A DNA stretch of 64,000 nucleotides from Spirochaetota bacterium (GTDB lineage Bacteria; Spirochaetota; UBA4802; UBA5550), in the NCBI GenBank assembly GCA_016928865.1, contig JAFGJX010000005.1, forward strand, positions 1 to 64,000, read 5' to 3'. This document shows, one piece after another, positions 23,255 to 31,917 of the stretch. Position 1 is the stretch's first letter. Each line of letters opens with the position of its first letter. The position numbers and the translations under genes were made by a program. A model generated the notes under the pieces. That model worked only from the letters and a program-made list of their open reading frames with translations. It was not told where the DNA came from and ran no database searches.

Positions 23255-23656
23255 ATGAGTGCTAATACAGATCCAATTGCAGATATGTTGACGAGAATAC
23301 GAAATGCCGTCAAGGCCGGGCATTTGATCGTCGATGTGCCGTCTTCTAAAATGAAGGTTTCCATTGCCAAGATTTTAAAAGACGAGGGATTTATAAAGAA
23401 TTTTAAATTGAATGATGATAACCGCCAGAAGATATTGCGGATATATCTCAAATACACAGACCAGAACCAGCCGGCCATTCTGAATCTTACGAGAATCAGC
23501 AAGCCGGGACGGAGGGTCTATATACAGGCAGAGAATATCGTGCCGATATACAATAATATCGGAATCTGGATCATATCAACATCGAAAGGTATAGTTACAA
23601 ATAAGACCGCCAAGAAGCTAAATGTCGGCGGTGAAGTTTTGTGCGAAATCTCATAA
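23255..23656 (+). CDS. rpsH: 30S ribosomal protein S8
   Basis: S8 binds 16S rRNA centrally and in E. coli represses the spc operon. The 133-residue product has DPIADMLTRIRNAVKAGH at the N-terminus and the C-terminal signature ISTSKGIVTNKTAKKLNVGG. It lies between rpsN and rplF in the usual order. Confidence 0.96.
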   Translation: MSANTDPIADMLTRIRNAVKAGHLIVDVPSSKMKVSIAKILKDEGFIKNFKLNDDNRQKILRIYLKYTDQNQPAILNLTRISKPGRRVYIQAENIVPIYNNIGIWIISTSKGIVTNKTAKKLNVGGEVLCEIS

Positions 23657-23672
23657 CAGGATAGTAGCGGCA

Positions 23673-24215
23673 ATGTCACGAGTAGCGAAAAAACCGGTAC
23701 AGTTACCGAATGGCGTAACAGTGGATTACAACAAAAGGGTGCTCTCTGTCAAGGGCCCCCTGGGAGAGGAATCTTTGACTCTCTCGGATGGGGTTGATCT
23801 TGAAATCAAGGAAAACACCCTCTATCTTTCAGCGGAAAGGGCGGAAGAAGACAAGTCGATTGCCGCGGCCTCGGGCCTCATGAGGGCGCTTATTAACAAT
23901 ATGGTTACTGGGGTATCAAAGGGCTTCGAGAAGGACATGGAGATCGTCGGAGTTGGATACCGGGTAACGCAGCAGGGCAAGGATGTTCAGTTTCAGATAG
24001 GATTTTCCCACCCTGTCATCTTTTCACCTCCCAAGGGGATATCAATTGAGGTTGTCGAGACCACAAAATTCAAGGTCAAGGGCGTCAACAAGCAAGAGGT
24101 GGGACAGGTTGCCGCCGATATACGCAAGCTCCGGCCGCCCGAACCGTACAAAGGGAAGGGCATCAGGTATAAGGACGAGCGGGTAAGGAAAAAAGCGGGT
24201 AAGACAGGTAAATAG
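23673..24215 (+). CDS. rplF: 50S ribosomal protein L6
   Basis: L6 lies near the sarcin-ricin loop and the factor-binding site. The frame is open from 23622 inside rpsH, but ATG 23673 is chosen because it gives the family start MSRVAKKPVQLPNGV. The 180-residue product has the two repeated domains, with GPLGEESL and the C-terminal signature RKLRPPEPYKGKGIRYKDE. rplR follows after 2 nt. Confidence 0.95.
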   Translation: MSRVAKKPVQLPNGVTVDYNKRVLSVKGPLGEESLTLSDGVDLEIKENTLYLSAERAEEDKSIAAASGLMRALINNMVTGVSKGFEKDMEIVGVGYRVTQQGKDVQFQIGFSHPVIFSPPKGISIEVVETTKFKVKGVNKQEVGQVAADIRKLRPPEPYKGKGIRYKDERVRKKAGKTGK

Positions 24216-24217
24216 CA

Positions 24218-24583
24218 ATGGATAAGATCGCTTTAAAAAAGAAACGGATTACGAGAAGAAAGTTCATAATCAAAAAGAAGATACGGATGAACAGGGACTT
24301 TCCGCGTCTGTGTGTTAGCAAATATAGCAGGAACATGTACGTTCAGATAATTGACGACGGTAAGCAGCACACACTCGTGGCGTTGTCAACGCTGGCCAAG
24401 GAATTTCCCGAGATGAAGAGCAGGGCGAATATCGAGGCGGCCAAGGTCCTTGGAAAGATGTTCGCCGAAAAAGCCGTCAAGGCGGGGATCAAGAAGGTTG
24501 TGTTCGACAGAAACGGGTACAAGTATCACGGCAGGGTGAAGGCCTTTGCCGATGCGGCGAGAGAAAATGGCCTGGAGTTCTAG
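24218..24583 (+). CDS. rplR: 50S ribosomal protein L18
   Basis: L18 binds 5S rRNA with L5. The 121-residue product has a basic N-terminal tail, [20 protein letters not shown], and the C-terminal [20 protein letters not shown] typical of the family. It is in the standard position between rplF and rpsE. Confidence 0.95.
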   Translation: MDKIALKKKRITRRKFIIKKKIRMNRDFPRLCVSKYSRNMYVQIIDDGKQHTLVALSTLAKEFPEMKSRANIEAAKVLGKMFAEKAVKAGIKKVVFDRNGYKYHGRVKAFADAARENGLEF

Positions 24584-24594
24584 GAGACGTTATA

Positions 24595-25107
24595 ATGAAA
24601 GTGAAAAGAAAAAAAGTATCTGCCAATGAGCTTGAGCTTGCGGAAAAGATCGTGACGATTAACCGGGTCGCAAAGGTCGTTAAAGGCGGACGGCGCTTTT
24701 CATTCAATGCGCTTGCGGTCCTGGGTGACGGCAAGGGCCATGTAGGTATCGGTTTCGGGAAGGCCAATGAAGTTCCTGATGCCATCGACAAGAGCAAGGA
24801 AGACGCCAAGAAGAATATTTTCAAGGTCAACGTGCACAAGAGCACAATCCCCCACCAGGTGATCGGCAGGTTCAAGTCGGCGAAAGTTATACTCAAGCCC
24901 GCTGCTCCCGGTACCGGAATTATTGCCGGCTCCTCGGTGCGTGCGGTACTGGAACGTGCGGGCGTCAGCGATGTTCTCTCCAAGGCACAGGGATCGAGAA
25001 ATCCCGTCAACCTGGTTAAGGCAACGCTGGACGGTCTGCTCCAGTTGCGGAGCTTCGAGGAAGCCGCGAAAATGCGCGACGTTTCTCTGAGTAAGTTATG
25101 GGAATAG
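24595..25107 (+). CDS. rpsE: 30S ribosomal protein S5
   Basis: S5 takes part in decoding accuracy and mRNA unwinding. The 170-residue product has a dsRBD-like N-terminal domain with [20 protein letters not shown] and [17 protein letters not shown]. The C-terminal domain has [20 protein letters not shown]. The start at ATG 24595 and the order are standard. Confidence 0.96.
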   Translation: MKVKRKKVSANELELAEKIVTINRVAKVVKGGRRFSFNALAVLGDGKGHVGIGFGKANEVPDAIDKSKEDAKKNIFKVNVHKSTIPHQVIGRFKSAKVILKPAAPGTGIIAGSSVRAVLERAGVSDVLSKAQGSRNPVNLVKATLDGLLQLRSFEEAAKMRDVSLSKLWE

Positions 25108-25119
25108 TTGGGTGATATC

Positions 25120-25308
25120 ATGGCAAAAAAGCTGTTAGTCAAGCAGATAAGAAGCAGTATCGGCACGCTGCCGAAGCAGAAGGCGACCCTCAGGGCCCTG
25201 GGATTAAGAAGGATATCCGCCGAGCGGCTTCATGATGATACCGCGGTTGTGCGGGGCATGATCGACAAGGTGAGCCACCTGGTGAGCGTCAAAGAACAAG
25301 ATCAGTAG
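25120..25308 (+). CDS. rpmD: 50S ribosomal protein L30
   Basis: L30 is a small 23S rRNA-binding protein. ATG 25120 is chosen over an in-frame TTG at 25108 because it gives the typical start MAKKLLVKQIRSSIG, with GGTGAT just upstream. The 62-residue product contains TLRALGLRRI and the C-terminal VRGMIDKVSHLVSV. The gene lies between rpsE and rplO as expected. Confidence 0.93.
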   Translation: MAKKLLVKQIRSSIGTLPKQKATLRALGLRRISAERLHDDTAVVRGMIDKVSHLVSVKEQDQ

Positions 25309-25320
25309 AGAGATGGTATT

Positions 25321-25788
25321 ATGGAAGAAACGTATTCACTGAAAAAACCCGCTTCTTTTAAAAATAAAAGACGGGTGGGCCGTGGAAACGGGAGCGGCCG
25401 GGGAAGCCAGTGCGGCAAGGGGCATGATGGCCAGCTCGGCAGGTCGGGCAGGAAGCGCCGGGCATGGTTTGAAGGTGGCCAGATGCCGCTGCAGCGCCGG
25501 GTGCCGAAGCGCGGGTTCAACAATTTCACCAAGAAAGAGTACCAGGTAGTGAATGTCGCACTGATCGAAAAAATGGGCGTGCCTGAAATTAATCCCGAGG
25601 AGCTTAAAAAGGCGGGTTTGATCACGAAAAGCGGGCGTCTTGTCAAGGTGCTCGGGAAGGGCGAGATCGGAAAGCCGGTCAAGGTCATTGCCGACGCGTT
25701 TTCTGCAAGCGCCATTGAGAAGATCAAGAAGGCCGGTGGCGAGGCGATTGTCCGCACATTTCCGGTACCGGTAAAGGAAGAAAAATAG
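25321..25788 (+). CDS. rplO: 50S ribosomal protein L15
   Basis: L15 is an early-to-mid assembly protein of the large subunit. The 155-residue product has the Gly/Arg-rich N-terminal stretch RRVGRGNGSGRGSQCGKGHD, GGQMPLQRRVPKRGFNN, and a globular C-terminal domain with ITKSGRLVKVLGKGEI. secY follows after 21 nt. Confidence 0.95.
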   Translation: MEETYSLKKPASFKNKRRVGRGNGSGRGSQCGKGHDGQLGRSGRKRRAWFEGGQMPLQRRVPKRGFNNFTKKEYQVVNVALIEKMGVPEINPEELKKAGLITKSGRLVKVLGKGEIGKPVKVIADAFSASAIEKIKKAGGEAIVRTFPVPVKEEK

Positions 25789-25809
25789 CACGGTTTTTTC
25801 AGGACACCA

Positions 25810-27147
25810 ATGGCAAACGTCGTCGTTAACATATTTAAGATACCAGATTTAAGAAAGCGGATACTGTTTACTCTGCTCATGCTGGTCATATACAGGGTCG
25901 GCGCGCATATTCCGATACCCGGGATTGACGTAGAAGCGCTTTCATCCTATTTTGAACAGGCGCAGACATCCGGTATGCTCGATTTTTTCGATCTTTTTTC
26001 CGGCGGGGCATTCAAGAGGTTCACTATATTTGCCCTCGGAATTATGCCGTATATATCGGCATCGATTATTATTGATCTTTTAAAAGTGGTATTTCCCGCC
26101 CTTGAGCGCCTTTCAAAGGAAGGCCACGAGGGCTATAAAAAAATTAGCCAGTATACCAGGTACGGCACTGTTTTTCTGTGCGCCGCACAGTCCTTCGGTC
26201 TTACATTCTGGATGCGGTCGATGAAGACCACGCAGGGAGGCTCCGTTGTTCCGGATGATGCAGGGATCGGGTTCGTCATCCTGGCGGTTGCCACCATCAC
26301 GACCGGCACCATGGTGCTGGTTTGGCTCGGAGACATTATAACAGAGCGCGGAGTGGGGAACGGAATATCCCTCATCATCATGGCGGGTATTGTTGTGCGT
26401 CTCCCGAGCGCTTTCAATTCAACAATGAAAAAGATAGGGGACATGGGAGAGCCGATCGTCGGCGTCATACTGATCGTCCTCTTCCTGGGAGTCGTGGCGG
26501 CATCGATTCTGCTCACGCTGGGCCAGCGGAGGATACCGATTCAGTACGGCAAAAAACAGACTGGCAGGAGCATGGTCCAGAGGAGCGCGCAGTACATTCC
26601 TCTCAGGGTCAATGCCGCCGGGGTAATCCCGATAATTTTCGCTGCTGCGATTATTACGTTCCCGACGCAGATCATCAGCTTCGCCGGCGGAACCAGCTCC
26701 GGCATTTTGAATAAGATCCAGTTCTGGCTTTCTCCAGGGCAGGTGCCATATATTATTTTATACAGCGGACTGATCATATTTTTCTGTTTTTTTTACACCG
26801 CTATCCGGTTCAATCCGACCGATATAGCGGACAACCTGAAAAAATACGGCGGATTCATCCCCGGCATCCGTCCGGGCCAGAACACCGCCGACTATTTGAT
26901 GAGCATATTGAATAAGATCAATCTGTCAGGATCGATTTTCCTGGCTTTCATAGCGATCATACCCGATTTGATTCTCGGCATATGGCCTGAACAGGTTTCG
27001 GCGGAGATGGCGCACCTGATGGGCGGGACATCTCTTCTTATCATTGTCGGGGTGGCGCTTGACACGCTTCAGCAGATTGAGTCGCAGTTGCTCATGAGAC
27101 ATTATGACGGGTTTATGAAGGGGGCCCGAATGAAGGGCCGTCATTAA
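25810..27147 (+). CDS. secY: Preprotein translocase subunit SecY
   Basis: Central channel subunit of the Sec translocase in the inner membrane. The 445-residue product has about ten hydrophobic segments. It also has IYRVGAHIPIPGID in the first periplasmic region, GIMPYISASIIIDLLKV, GERNGIS-like ERGVGNGISLIIMAGI, and the cytosolic loop RRIPIQYGKK. It ends the spc operon. adk and map, which follow secY in many bacteria, are missing; infA comes next after 38 nt. Confidence 0.97.
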   Translation: MANVVVNIFKIPDLRKRILFTLLMLVIYRVGAHIPIPGIDVEALSSYFEQAQTSGMLDFFDLFSGGAFKRFTIFALGIMPYISASIIIDLLKVVFPALERLSKEGHEGYKKISQYTRYGTVFLCAAQSFGLTFWMRSMKTTQGGSVVPDDAGIGFVILAVATITTGTMVLVWLGDIITERGVGNGISLIIMAGIVVRLPSAFNSTMKKIGDMGEPIVGVILIVLFLGVVAASILLTLGQRRIPIQYGKKQTGRSMVQRSAQYIPLRVNAAGVIPIIFAAAIITFPTQIISFAGGTSSGILNKIQFWLSPGQVPYIILYSGLIIFFCFFYTAIRFNPTDIADNLKKYGGFIPGIRPGQNTADYLMSILNKINLSGSIFLAFIAIIPDLILGIWPEQVSAEMAHLMGGTSLLIIVGVALDTLQQIESQLLMRHYDGFMKGARMKGRH

Positions 27148-27185
27148 CAGTCATGGAGTCATAATTATAACCAGTACGTGAGTGT

Positions 27186-27407
27186 ATGGCAAAAGAAGAA
27201 CCGATTGAAGTCGAAGGCGTGGTGGTGGAGCCCCTCCCGAACGCGATGTTCAGGGTAAAGCTGGAAAACGGCCATGTGGTGCTCGCGCATATCTCCGGTA
27301 AGATGAGAATGCACTACATACGGATCCTGGCCGGGGACAAGGTCACTGTTGAGTTATCGCCCTATGATTTAAGTCGGGGCAGGATAATATACCGCTCCAA
27401 AAATTGA
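27186..27407 (+). CDS. infA: Translation initiation factor IF-1
   Basis: IF-1 blocks the A site during initiation. The 73-residue OB-fold product shows [39 protein letters not shown] and [16 protein letters not shown], almost the family consensus. It lies directly between secY and rpmJ. Confidence 0.97.
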   Translation: MAKEEPIEVEGVVVEPLPNAMFRVKLENGHVVLAHISGKMRMHYIRILAGDKVTVELSPYDLSRGRIIYRSKN

Positions 27408-27459
27408 TCCGGCGCCATGGGCGCTTTGGAGCACGGTAACGGGTCGTGAGAGGAACGAG

Positions 27460-27594
27460 ATGAAAGTACGAGTATCGGTCAAAAAGATATGCAATGATTG
27501 CAAGGTCATAAAACGCCATGGCGTTGTGCGGGTCATCTGTTCGAATCCGCGTCACAAGCAGCGTCAGAAAGTTCGGACCGTTAAAAAACATTAA
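27460..27594 (+). CDS. rpmJ: 50S ribosomal protein L36, zinc-binding form
   Basis: Small zinc-ribbon protein of the large subunit. The 44-residue product begins [19 protein letters not shown] and has the C-C-C-H zinc ligands Cys11, Cys14, Cys27 and His32, followed by HKQRQ. It is about 7 residues longer than the common 37-38 residue form because of a basic tail VRTVKKH. An AGAGGAA site precedes ATG 27460. The infA-rpmJ-rpsM order is standard. Confidence 0.93.
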   Translation: MKVRVSVKKICNDCKVIKRHGVVRVICSNPRHKQRQKVRTVKKH

Positions 27595-27617
27595 TGTAAG
27601 AGTATCATGAGGAGACT

Positions 27618-27998
27618 ATGGCACGTATAGCGGGCGTTGATTTACCAAACAATAAAAGGATTGAAGTCGGTTTGACGTATATATACGGCATAGGGCCGGC
27701 GATATCAAAGAAAATTCTGGCGGAGTCAAAAGTCGATCCTGACAAGCGGGTGAAGGACCTGGCAGACGAAGAGATAAATGACTTGCGGAAGGCCATTGAA
27801 AAAAACGCGAAAGTTGAGGGCGATCTGCGCACGGAGATTGCCATGAATATTAAACGCCTGATGGATATCGGGTGCTACCGGGGAGTCCGCCACCGGAGGG
27901 GCCTGCCGGTGCGCGGCCAGAACACCAAGAACAACGCCCGCACCAGAAAGGGAAAACGGGGGACGCCGGTGGGCAGCAAGAAGAAAACCAAGGCTTAA
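27618..27998 (+). CDS. rpsM: 30S ribosomal protein S13
   Basis: S13 forms intersubunit bridges in the 30S head. The 126-residue product begins [21 protein letters not shown]. It contains [20 protein letters not shown] and the C-terminal [20 protein letters not shown], all family landmarks. It opens the alpha operon. Confidence 0.97.
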   Translation: MARIAGVDLPNNKRIEVGLTYIYGIGPAISKKILAESKVDPDKRVKDLADEEINDLRKAIEKNAKVEGDLRTEIAMNIKRLMDIGCYRGVRHRRGLPVRGQNTKNNARTRKGKRGTPVGSKKKTKA

Positions 27999-28016
27999 TT
28001 TAATAAGGAGTAGATC

Positions 28017-28409
28017 GTGAAAGGGAAGAAAGTTAAAACCCGGAAAAAAGAGAAGCGGATTGTTCCGATCGGCAAGGCATTTGTACAGGCCACATATAAC
28101 AACACCATCATAACGCTCACTGACATGCAGGGGAACGTTATAGCATGGGCGTCCGCTGGCGGAGAGGGTTTCAAGGGCTCACGTAAATCGACCCCCTTTG
28201 CGGCGCAGATGGCGGCAAAGACCGCGGCCCAGAATGCGATCAGCAATGCCGGTCTGCAGAACGTGGAGGTCTTTGTCAAGGGCCCGGGCATCGGAAGGGA
28301 GGCCGCGGTCCGTTCGTTGTTCCAGGCGGGTTTGAATATAATCAAGATCAAGGATGTAACACCGGTGCCGCACAACGGGTGCAGGCCCAAGAAGAGAAGA
28401 AGAGTTTAA
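28017..28409 (+). CDS. rpsK: 30S ribosomal protein S11
   Basis: S11 lies on the 30S platform and shapes the mRNA exit path. The 130-residue product has a basic N-terminal tail, [20 protein letters not shown], and the C-terminal [17 protein letters not shown]. The start is GTG at 28017, with AAGGAG 8 nt upstream. Confidence 0.96.
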   Translation: MKGKKVKTRKKEKRIVPIGKAFVQATYNNTIITLTDMQGNVIAWASAGGEGFKGSRKSTPFAAQMAAKTAAQNAISNAGLQNVEVFVKGPGIGREAAVRSLFQAGLNIIKIKDVTPVPHNGCRPKKRRRV

Positions 28410-28423
28410 TGGAGTGATGCAGT

Positions 28424-29056
28424 ATGGGAAGATATACCGGTCCACGGTGCAAGCAATGCCGGCGTGAAATGACGCCGCTGATGTTGAAAGGCCAGAGGTG
28501 CCTGACAGATAAATGCCCTATCAAGGGGAAGAAAAAATATCCTCCAGGACCGCCGCGCAAGAGGCGCGCCAAGCTGTCCGATTATGCGGTGCAGCTGCGT
28601 GAGAAGCAGAGGATACGCCGGAGCTACGGGCTGCTTGAAAAGCAGTTCAAGCTTCTCTTCCAGGATGCATTGAGGATGAAGGGTGTTACAGGCGACAACC
28701 TCATGGCGCTTCTCGAGCGACGTCTGGACAACGTGGTCTACCGTATGGGTTTTGCCTCGTCACGTGCGCAGGCGCGGCAGCTGGTGAAGCACAAGCATGT
28801 CATGGTGAGCGGGCGCATCGTTGATATTCCCTCGTATCGCGTCGTGGAAGGCAATGATGTCGCCATGAGGGAAAATTTTGCAAGCAATCTCATGCTCGAG
28901 GATTCGATCAAGCTGGCGAAGGCTATAGACTCGATACCGGGATGGCTTCAGGTCGATTTTGAAAAAAGAAGCGGAAAAGTCGTCCGCATGCCGTTACGCG
29001 AGGACCTGACGACGAATTTTAATGATCAGCTCGTCGTTGAGCTGTATTCTAAATAG
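28424..29056 (+). CDS. rpsD: 30S ribosomal protein S4, zinc-finger form
   Basis: S4 nucleates assembly of the 16S 5' domain and in E. coli represses the alpha operon. The 210-residue product has four N-terminal cysteines (Cys9, Cys12, Cys26, Cys31) that would bind zinc. The S4 RNA-binding domain has LERRLDNVVYRMGFASSRAQ and ARQLVKHKHVMVSGRIVDIPS. A 142-bp gap separates it from rpoA. Confidence 0.96.
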   Translation: MGRYTGPRCKQCRREMTPLMLKGQRCLTDKCPIKGKKKYPPGPPRKRRAKLSDYAVQLREKQRIRRSYGLLEKQFKLLFQDALRMKGVTGDNLMALLERRLDNVVYRMGFASSRAQARQLVKHKHVMVSGRIVDIPSYRVVEGNDVAMRENFASNLMLEDSIKLAKAIDSIPGWLQVDFEKRSGKVVRMPLREDLTTNFNDQLVVELYSK

Positions 29057-29198
29057 CAATCTGGTTGCTGTGGCGTTGCCGCTTTTCAGATTAGTCCTGG
29101 CAAACTGGATGATTTGATTCTTTGCGACCGCGCCCTGAGGGGGAACAATAAAATTATATTTGTTCCCATATTTGTTTTGTACTGAAATGGAGGTGAAA

Positions 29199-30164
29199 AT
29201 GGCCCCACGTAACCTGCTCAAGGGCTTTAAAAGACCAAGTAAGATTACATTCGAACATGATGAATTACAGCCGAATTATGGTCGCTTTGTTGCTGAGCCT
29301 TTTGAAAAGGGCTATGGGCTGACTATCGGAAATTCTTTACGGCGCGTGTTGCTGTCGTCTATTGAAGGCGCTGCGATAACAGCGATTAAGATTGAAGGCG
29401 TTCCGCATGAGTTTTATACCATCCCCGGAGTTTACGAGGATGTTACCAGGATTATTCTGAATCTGAAAAAATTGCGGTTCAAATATGCCGGCGAACTGCA
29501 GAAGGTCCTTCATGTCAAGAAGACCGGGCCCAGCGAACTGAAGGGAGAAGACTTTAACGTCGATTCGGAGATCGAGGTCATGAACCAGGACCAGGTCATC
29601 GCCACCATTAATGATTCCGGCGAAATCGACATGGAAGTTCAGATCGAGCGGGGCAGGGGCTATGTGCCGGCCGAGGTCAATAAATCCAACACGGAAACCG
29701 TCGGCGTTATCCCTATCGATTCCATCTTTTCACCGGTTAAAAAGGTGAACGTCAAGGTTGAGGATACCCGGGTCGGACAGCGGACCGACTTTGATAAGCT
29801 GATCCTTGAGATATGGACCGACGGTTCGATTTCTCCTGATGACGCGCTTGCCCATGCGGCGAAGATTATCAAGGATCACATGACGATCTTCATTAATTTT
29901 GAAGAGGAAGTCGAGGAAGAGATTGAAGAAGTCGATGAGAATATCGAAAAGATGAGGTCGCTGCTGGCCAAGTCCATCGACGAAATAGAGCTCTCTGTTC
30001 GCGCGTATAACACCCTGAAGAGCCAGGATGTTTCCACGCTGGAACAGCTGGTCAAGAAAACCGAAGATGAATTGAAAAAATCCAAGCATTACAGTGATCT
30101 GGTGCTTCACGAGATTAAGTCGAAGCTGGATACATTGCACCTGAGCTTGGGATTAAAGGATTAA
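29199..30164 (+). CDS. rpoA: DNA-directed RNA polymerase alpha subunit
   Basis: The alpha dimer scaffolds RNA polymerase assembly, and its C-terminal domain contacts UP elements and activators. The frame is open from 29160, but ATG 29199 is chosen because a strong GGAGGTGAAA site is directly upstream. The 321-residue product has the N-terminal domain with FEKGYGLTIGNSLRRVLLSS. An acidic linker (EEEVEEEIEEVDENIEK) leads to the CTD with LARSIDEIELS-like LLAKSIDEIELSVRAYNTLK. An AT-rich UP-like sequence precedes tuf, consistent with alphaCTD use. Confidence 0.97.
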   Translation: MAPRNLLKGFKRPSKITFEHDELQPNYGRFVAEPFEKGYGLTIGNSLRRVLLSSIEGAAITAIKIEGVPHEFYTIPGVYEDVTRIILNLKKLRFKYAGELQKVLHVKKTGPSELKGEDFNVDSEIEVMNQDQVIATINDSGEIDMEVQIERGRGYVPAEVNKSNTETVGVIPIDSIFSPVKKVNVKVEDTRVGQRTDFDKLILEIWTDGSISPDDALAHAAKIIKDHMTIFINFEEEVEEEIEEVDENIEKMRSLLAKSIDEIELSVRAYNTLKSQDVSTLEQLVKKTEDELKKSKHYSDLVLHEIKSKLDTLHLSLGLKD

Positions 30165-30176
30165 ACGGGAATCGAC

Positions 30177-30734
30177 ATGAGGCACAAAAATAGCGTAAAA
30201 CAGCTTGGCAGAACGCATGCGCATCGGAAAGCGATGTTTGCCAATATGGTCACGTCGCTTTTCAGGCACGAGAGGATCGTGACGACAAAGGAAAAGGGAA
30301 AAGAGCTGAAGAGAATCTCGGAGCGCCTGATTACCAGGGCGAAAAGAAACATGGACCTTCCTGCCGCTGACGAAGGAAAAAAATTGCATAACAAGCGCGA
30401 AGTGATGAAGGTAGTCAAGGACAGGTACATACTGAAGAAGCTCTTTGAGGATATTGCGCCTCGCTTCAAGGACAGGAAAGGCGGATACACGAGAATATAC
30501 CTTCTTGGCAAGAGGTCCGGTGATGCGGCAGAGATGTCGATCGTGGAGCTGGTAGATAGAAAGGTTGTGGAGTCGAAGCCGGCTGAGAAAGAGAAGGGCA
30601 AGGACGCAAGGAAAGAAAGAAAAGCGAAGAAAGAAGCAAAGGCGACAAAAGAAACGAAGAATACGGAAGAGAAAAAAGAAAAGGAAAAGAAAGCGCCAAA
30701 AGAGAAGAAGTCCAGGAAAAAGGAAGATAAATAG
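30177..30734 (+). CDS. rplQ: 50S ribosomal protein L17 with long charged C-terminal tail
   Basis: L17 lies near the peptide tunnel exit. Residues 1 to about 118 match the whole family (MRHKNSVKQLGRTHAHRKAM; GGYTRIYLLGKRSGDAAEMS). A further tail of about 65 residues consists almost entirely of Lys, Glu, Ala and Arg, making 185 residues instead of the usual 115-130. The tail is low-complexity and probably disordered or a single charged helix. It is the last gene of the ribosomal supercluster and is followed directly by a terminator. Confidence 0.95.
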   Translation: MRHKNSVKQLGRTHAHRKAMFANMVTSLFRHERIVTTKEKGKELKRISERLITRAKRNMDLPAADEGKKLHNKREVMKVVKDRYILKKLFEDIAPRFKDRKGGYTRIYLLGKRSGDAAEMSIVELVDRKVVESKPAEKEKGKDARKERKAKKEAKATKETKNTEEKKEKEKKAPKEKKSRKKEDK

Positions 30735-30744
30735 CAGATACGAT

Positions 30745-30771
30745 AAAACCGGGCAAAACGCCCGGTTTTTT
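30745..30771. terminator. Bidirectional intrinsic terminator after rplQ
   Basis: AAAACCGGGC (30745-30754) and GCCCGGTTTT (30760-30769) form a 10-bp stem with a short AAAAC loop and T-runs on both strands. It ends the ribosomal cluster on the + strand and the convergent secreted-protein gene on the - strand. Confidence 0.88.
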
Positions 30772-30774
30772 GTA

Positions 30775-31644
30775 TTATCCCTCGCCGGTCCCGGCCCGCT
30801 TCTTGCCGAGTTTGCGCATCTCAACTGAATGAATCAGCATCATGTTGTCGTTGGCGTCAACCTTGAATTGTTCGGGGATCCTGTCGTCGTAAATCGGGAT
30901 GATGTTGCCGTGTGACACGTTGTATTTTATCATGCTTTCACCAAGCTTATTTATATTTCTTACCCGATGGATCTCGATCCCGGCTTCTTTGGCTTCTCGG
31001 CAAAGAGTGATGACCCGGGTAAAGTTGTGGATGATGAAATTAATGTTCTGCCGGGTAAGGGTTTTTTTATCTCTCATGATTGCTATTTCAGGGTCTTCGT
31101 ATATCTTTGTCGCGGTATGATATTTTTTATAACCTTCGCGGAGATAGGACTCTATTTTCTCGCGGTCGTGGAAAAGGTGATATTTATCGGTATCATAGGG
31201 CTTGATGTCTTTGAGCGGATCATAGGGCCTTCGAAAATATGAGGCAAGCCCGCTTGTCTTGCTGTATTCTATGAGAGTGTCAAATGATTCCTTTGATGTG
31301 GAATCGAGTATCTCTTTTGTCCGCTTCAGATATATGTCATCGATCGTAGCAAGCATGGATATCAATTCCATCTTCAGCTTTTTGAATTTTGAGGCGGAGT
31401 CGATGAAATTCTGGCCGTAATAGTTTTCACCGGCATCCTGGAATTGTTTTTTCAGCTCGGCGAATTTCTGTTTCAGAGCATCGTCGCCGAAATTTTCCAC
31501 CATTATCCTTATTTCGCGCAGCTTTTTCATGGTCAGGCCATAATCCTGATAGGCCTTGACGGTTGGAGATATTGCATGCAGGTCCCCGGCAGCGAAGGTC
31601 ATGCTCAATAACAGAAACATCGGCAGCAGTATTTGTATTTTCAT
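30775..31644 (-). CDS. Secreted hypothetical protein
   Basis: The 289-residue product begins with a signal peptide (MKIQILLPMFLLLSMTFAAG, cleavage expected near residues 19-24), so it is probably periplasmic. No lipobox cysteine is visible. The rest is helical and charged, with Lys/Glu-rich coiled-coil-like stretches at about residues 35-110, and no family was recognised. AAGGA lies 8 nt before the ATG. It is convergent with rplQ and divergent from the DUF2225 gene. A spirochaete-specific protein is likely, but that is inference. Confidence 0.75.
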   Translation of the reverse strand: MKIQILLPMFLLLSMTFAAGDLHAISPTVKAYQDYGLTMKKLREIRIMVENFGDDALKQKFAELKKQFQDAGENYYGQNFIDSASKFKKLKMELISMLATIDDIYLKRTKEILDSTSKESFDTLIEYSKTSGLASYFRRPYDPLKDIKPYDTDKYHLFHDREKIESYLREGYKKYHTATKIYEDPEIAIMRDKKTLTRQNINFIIHNFTRVITLCREAKEAGIEIHRVRNINKLGESMIKYNVSHGNIIPIYDDRIPEQFKVDANDNMMLIHSVEMRKLGKKRAGTGEG

Positions 31645-31850
31645 GTCATCTTCCTTGCGCTTTTATATATTGAAAATATCATTATCCAGCCTTGTATCGG
31701 AGCCGTGCCTGACGTGGAATCCGGCGCCCCATTATATTTTCGACAGAAAAATTTGAAATCTTTATGATATTATTCGTCCATTCGGGCGGGTTGACAGGGT
31801 GAAGCCATTCGGATCCGGGGTGGATTTTGCAAACAATTAAAAAAAGGTTA

Positions 31851-31878
31851 TTGATTAATTTTCGATTAATTTTATAAT
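31851..31878 (+). promoter_or_regulatory. Putative promoter of the DUF2225-truA pair
   Basis: TTGATT (31851-31856), a 16-bp spacer and a perfect TATAAT (31873-31878) lie 40 bp upstream of the DUF2225 start, in an AT-rich divergent intergenic region. The rest of the 273-bp gap shows no gene. Confidence 0.6.
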
Positions 31879-31917
31879 GATATAGTTTGAAGGACAGTTT
31901 ATTATTCGGAGTTCTGC

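Noticed and set aside
29160-29198. Upstream TTG start for rpoA
   Set aside because: A perfect GGAGGTGAAA site immediately precedes ATG 29199, and the extra residues (MFPYLFCTEMEVK) do not fit the family.
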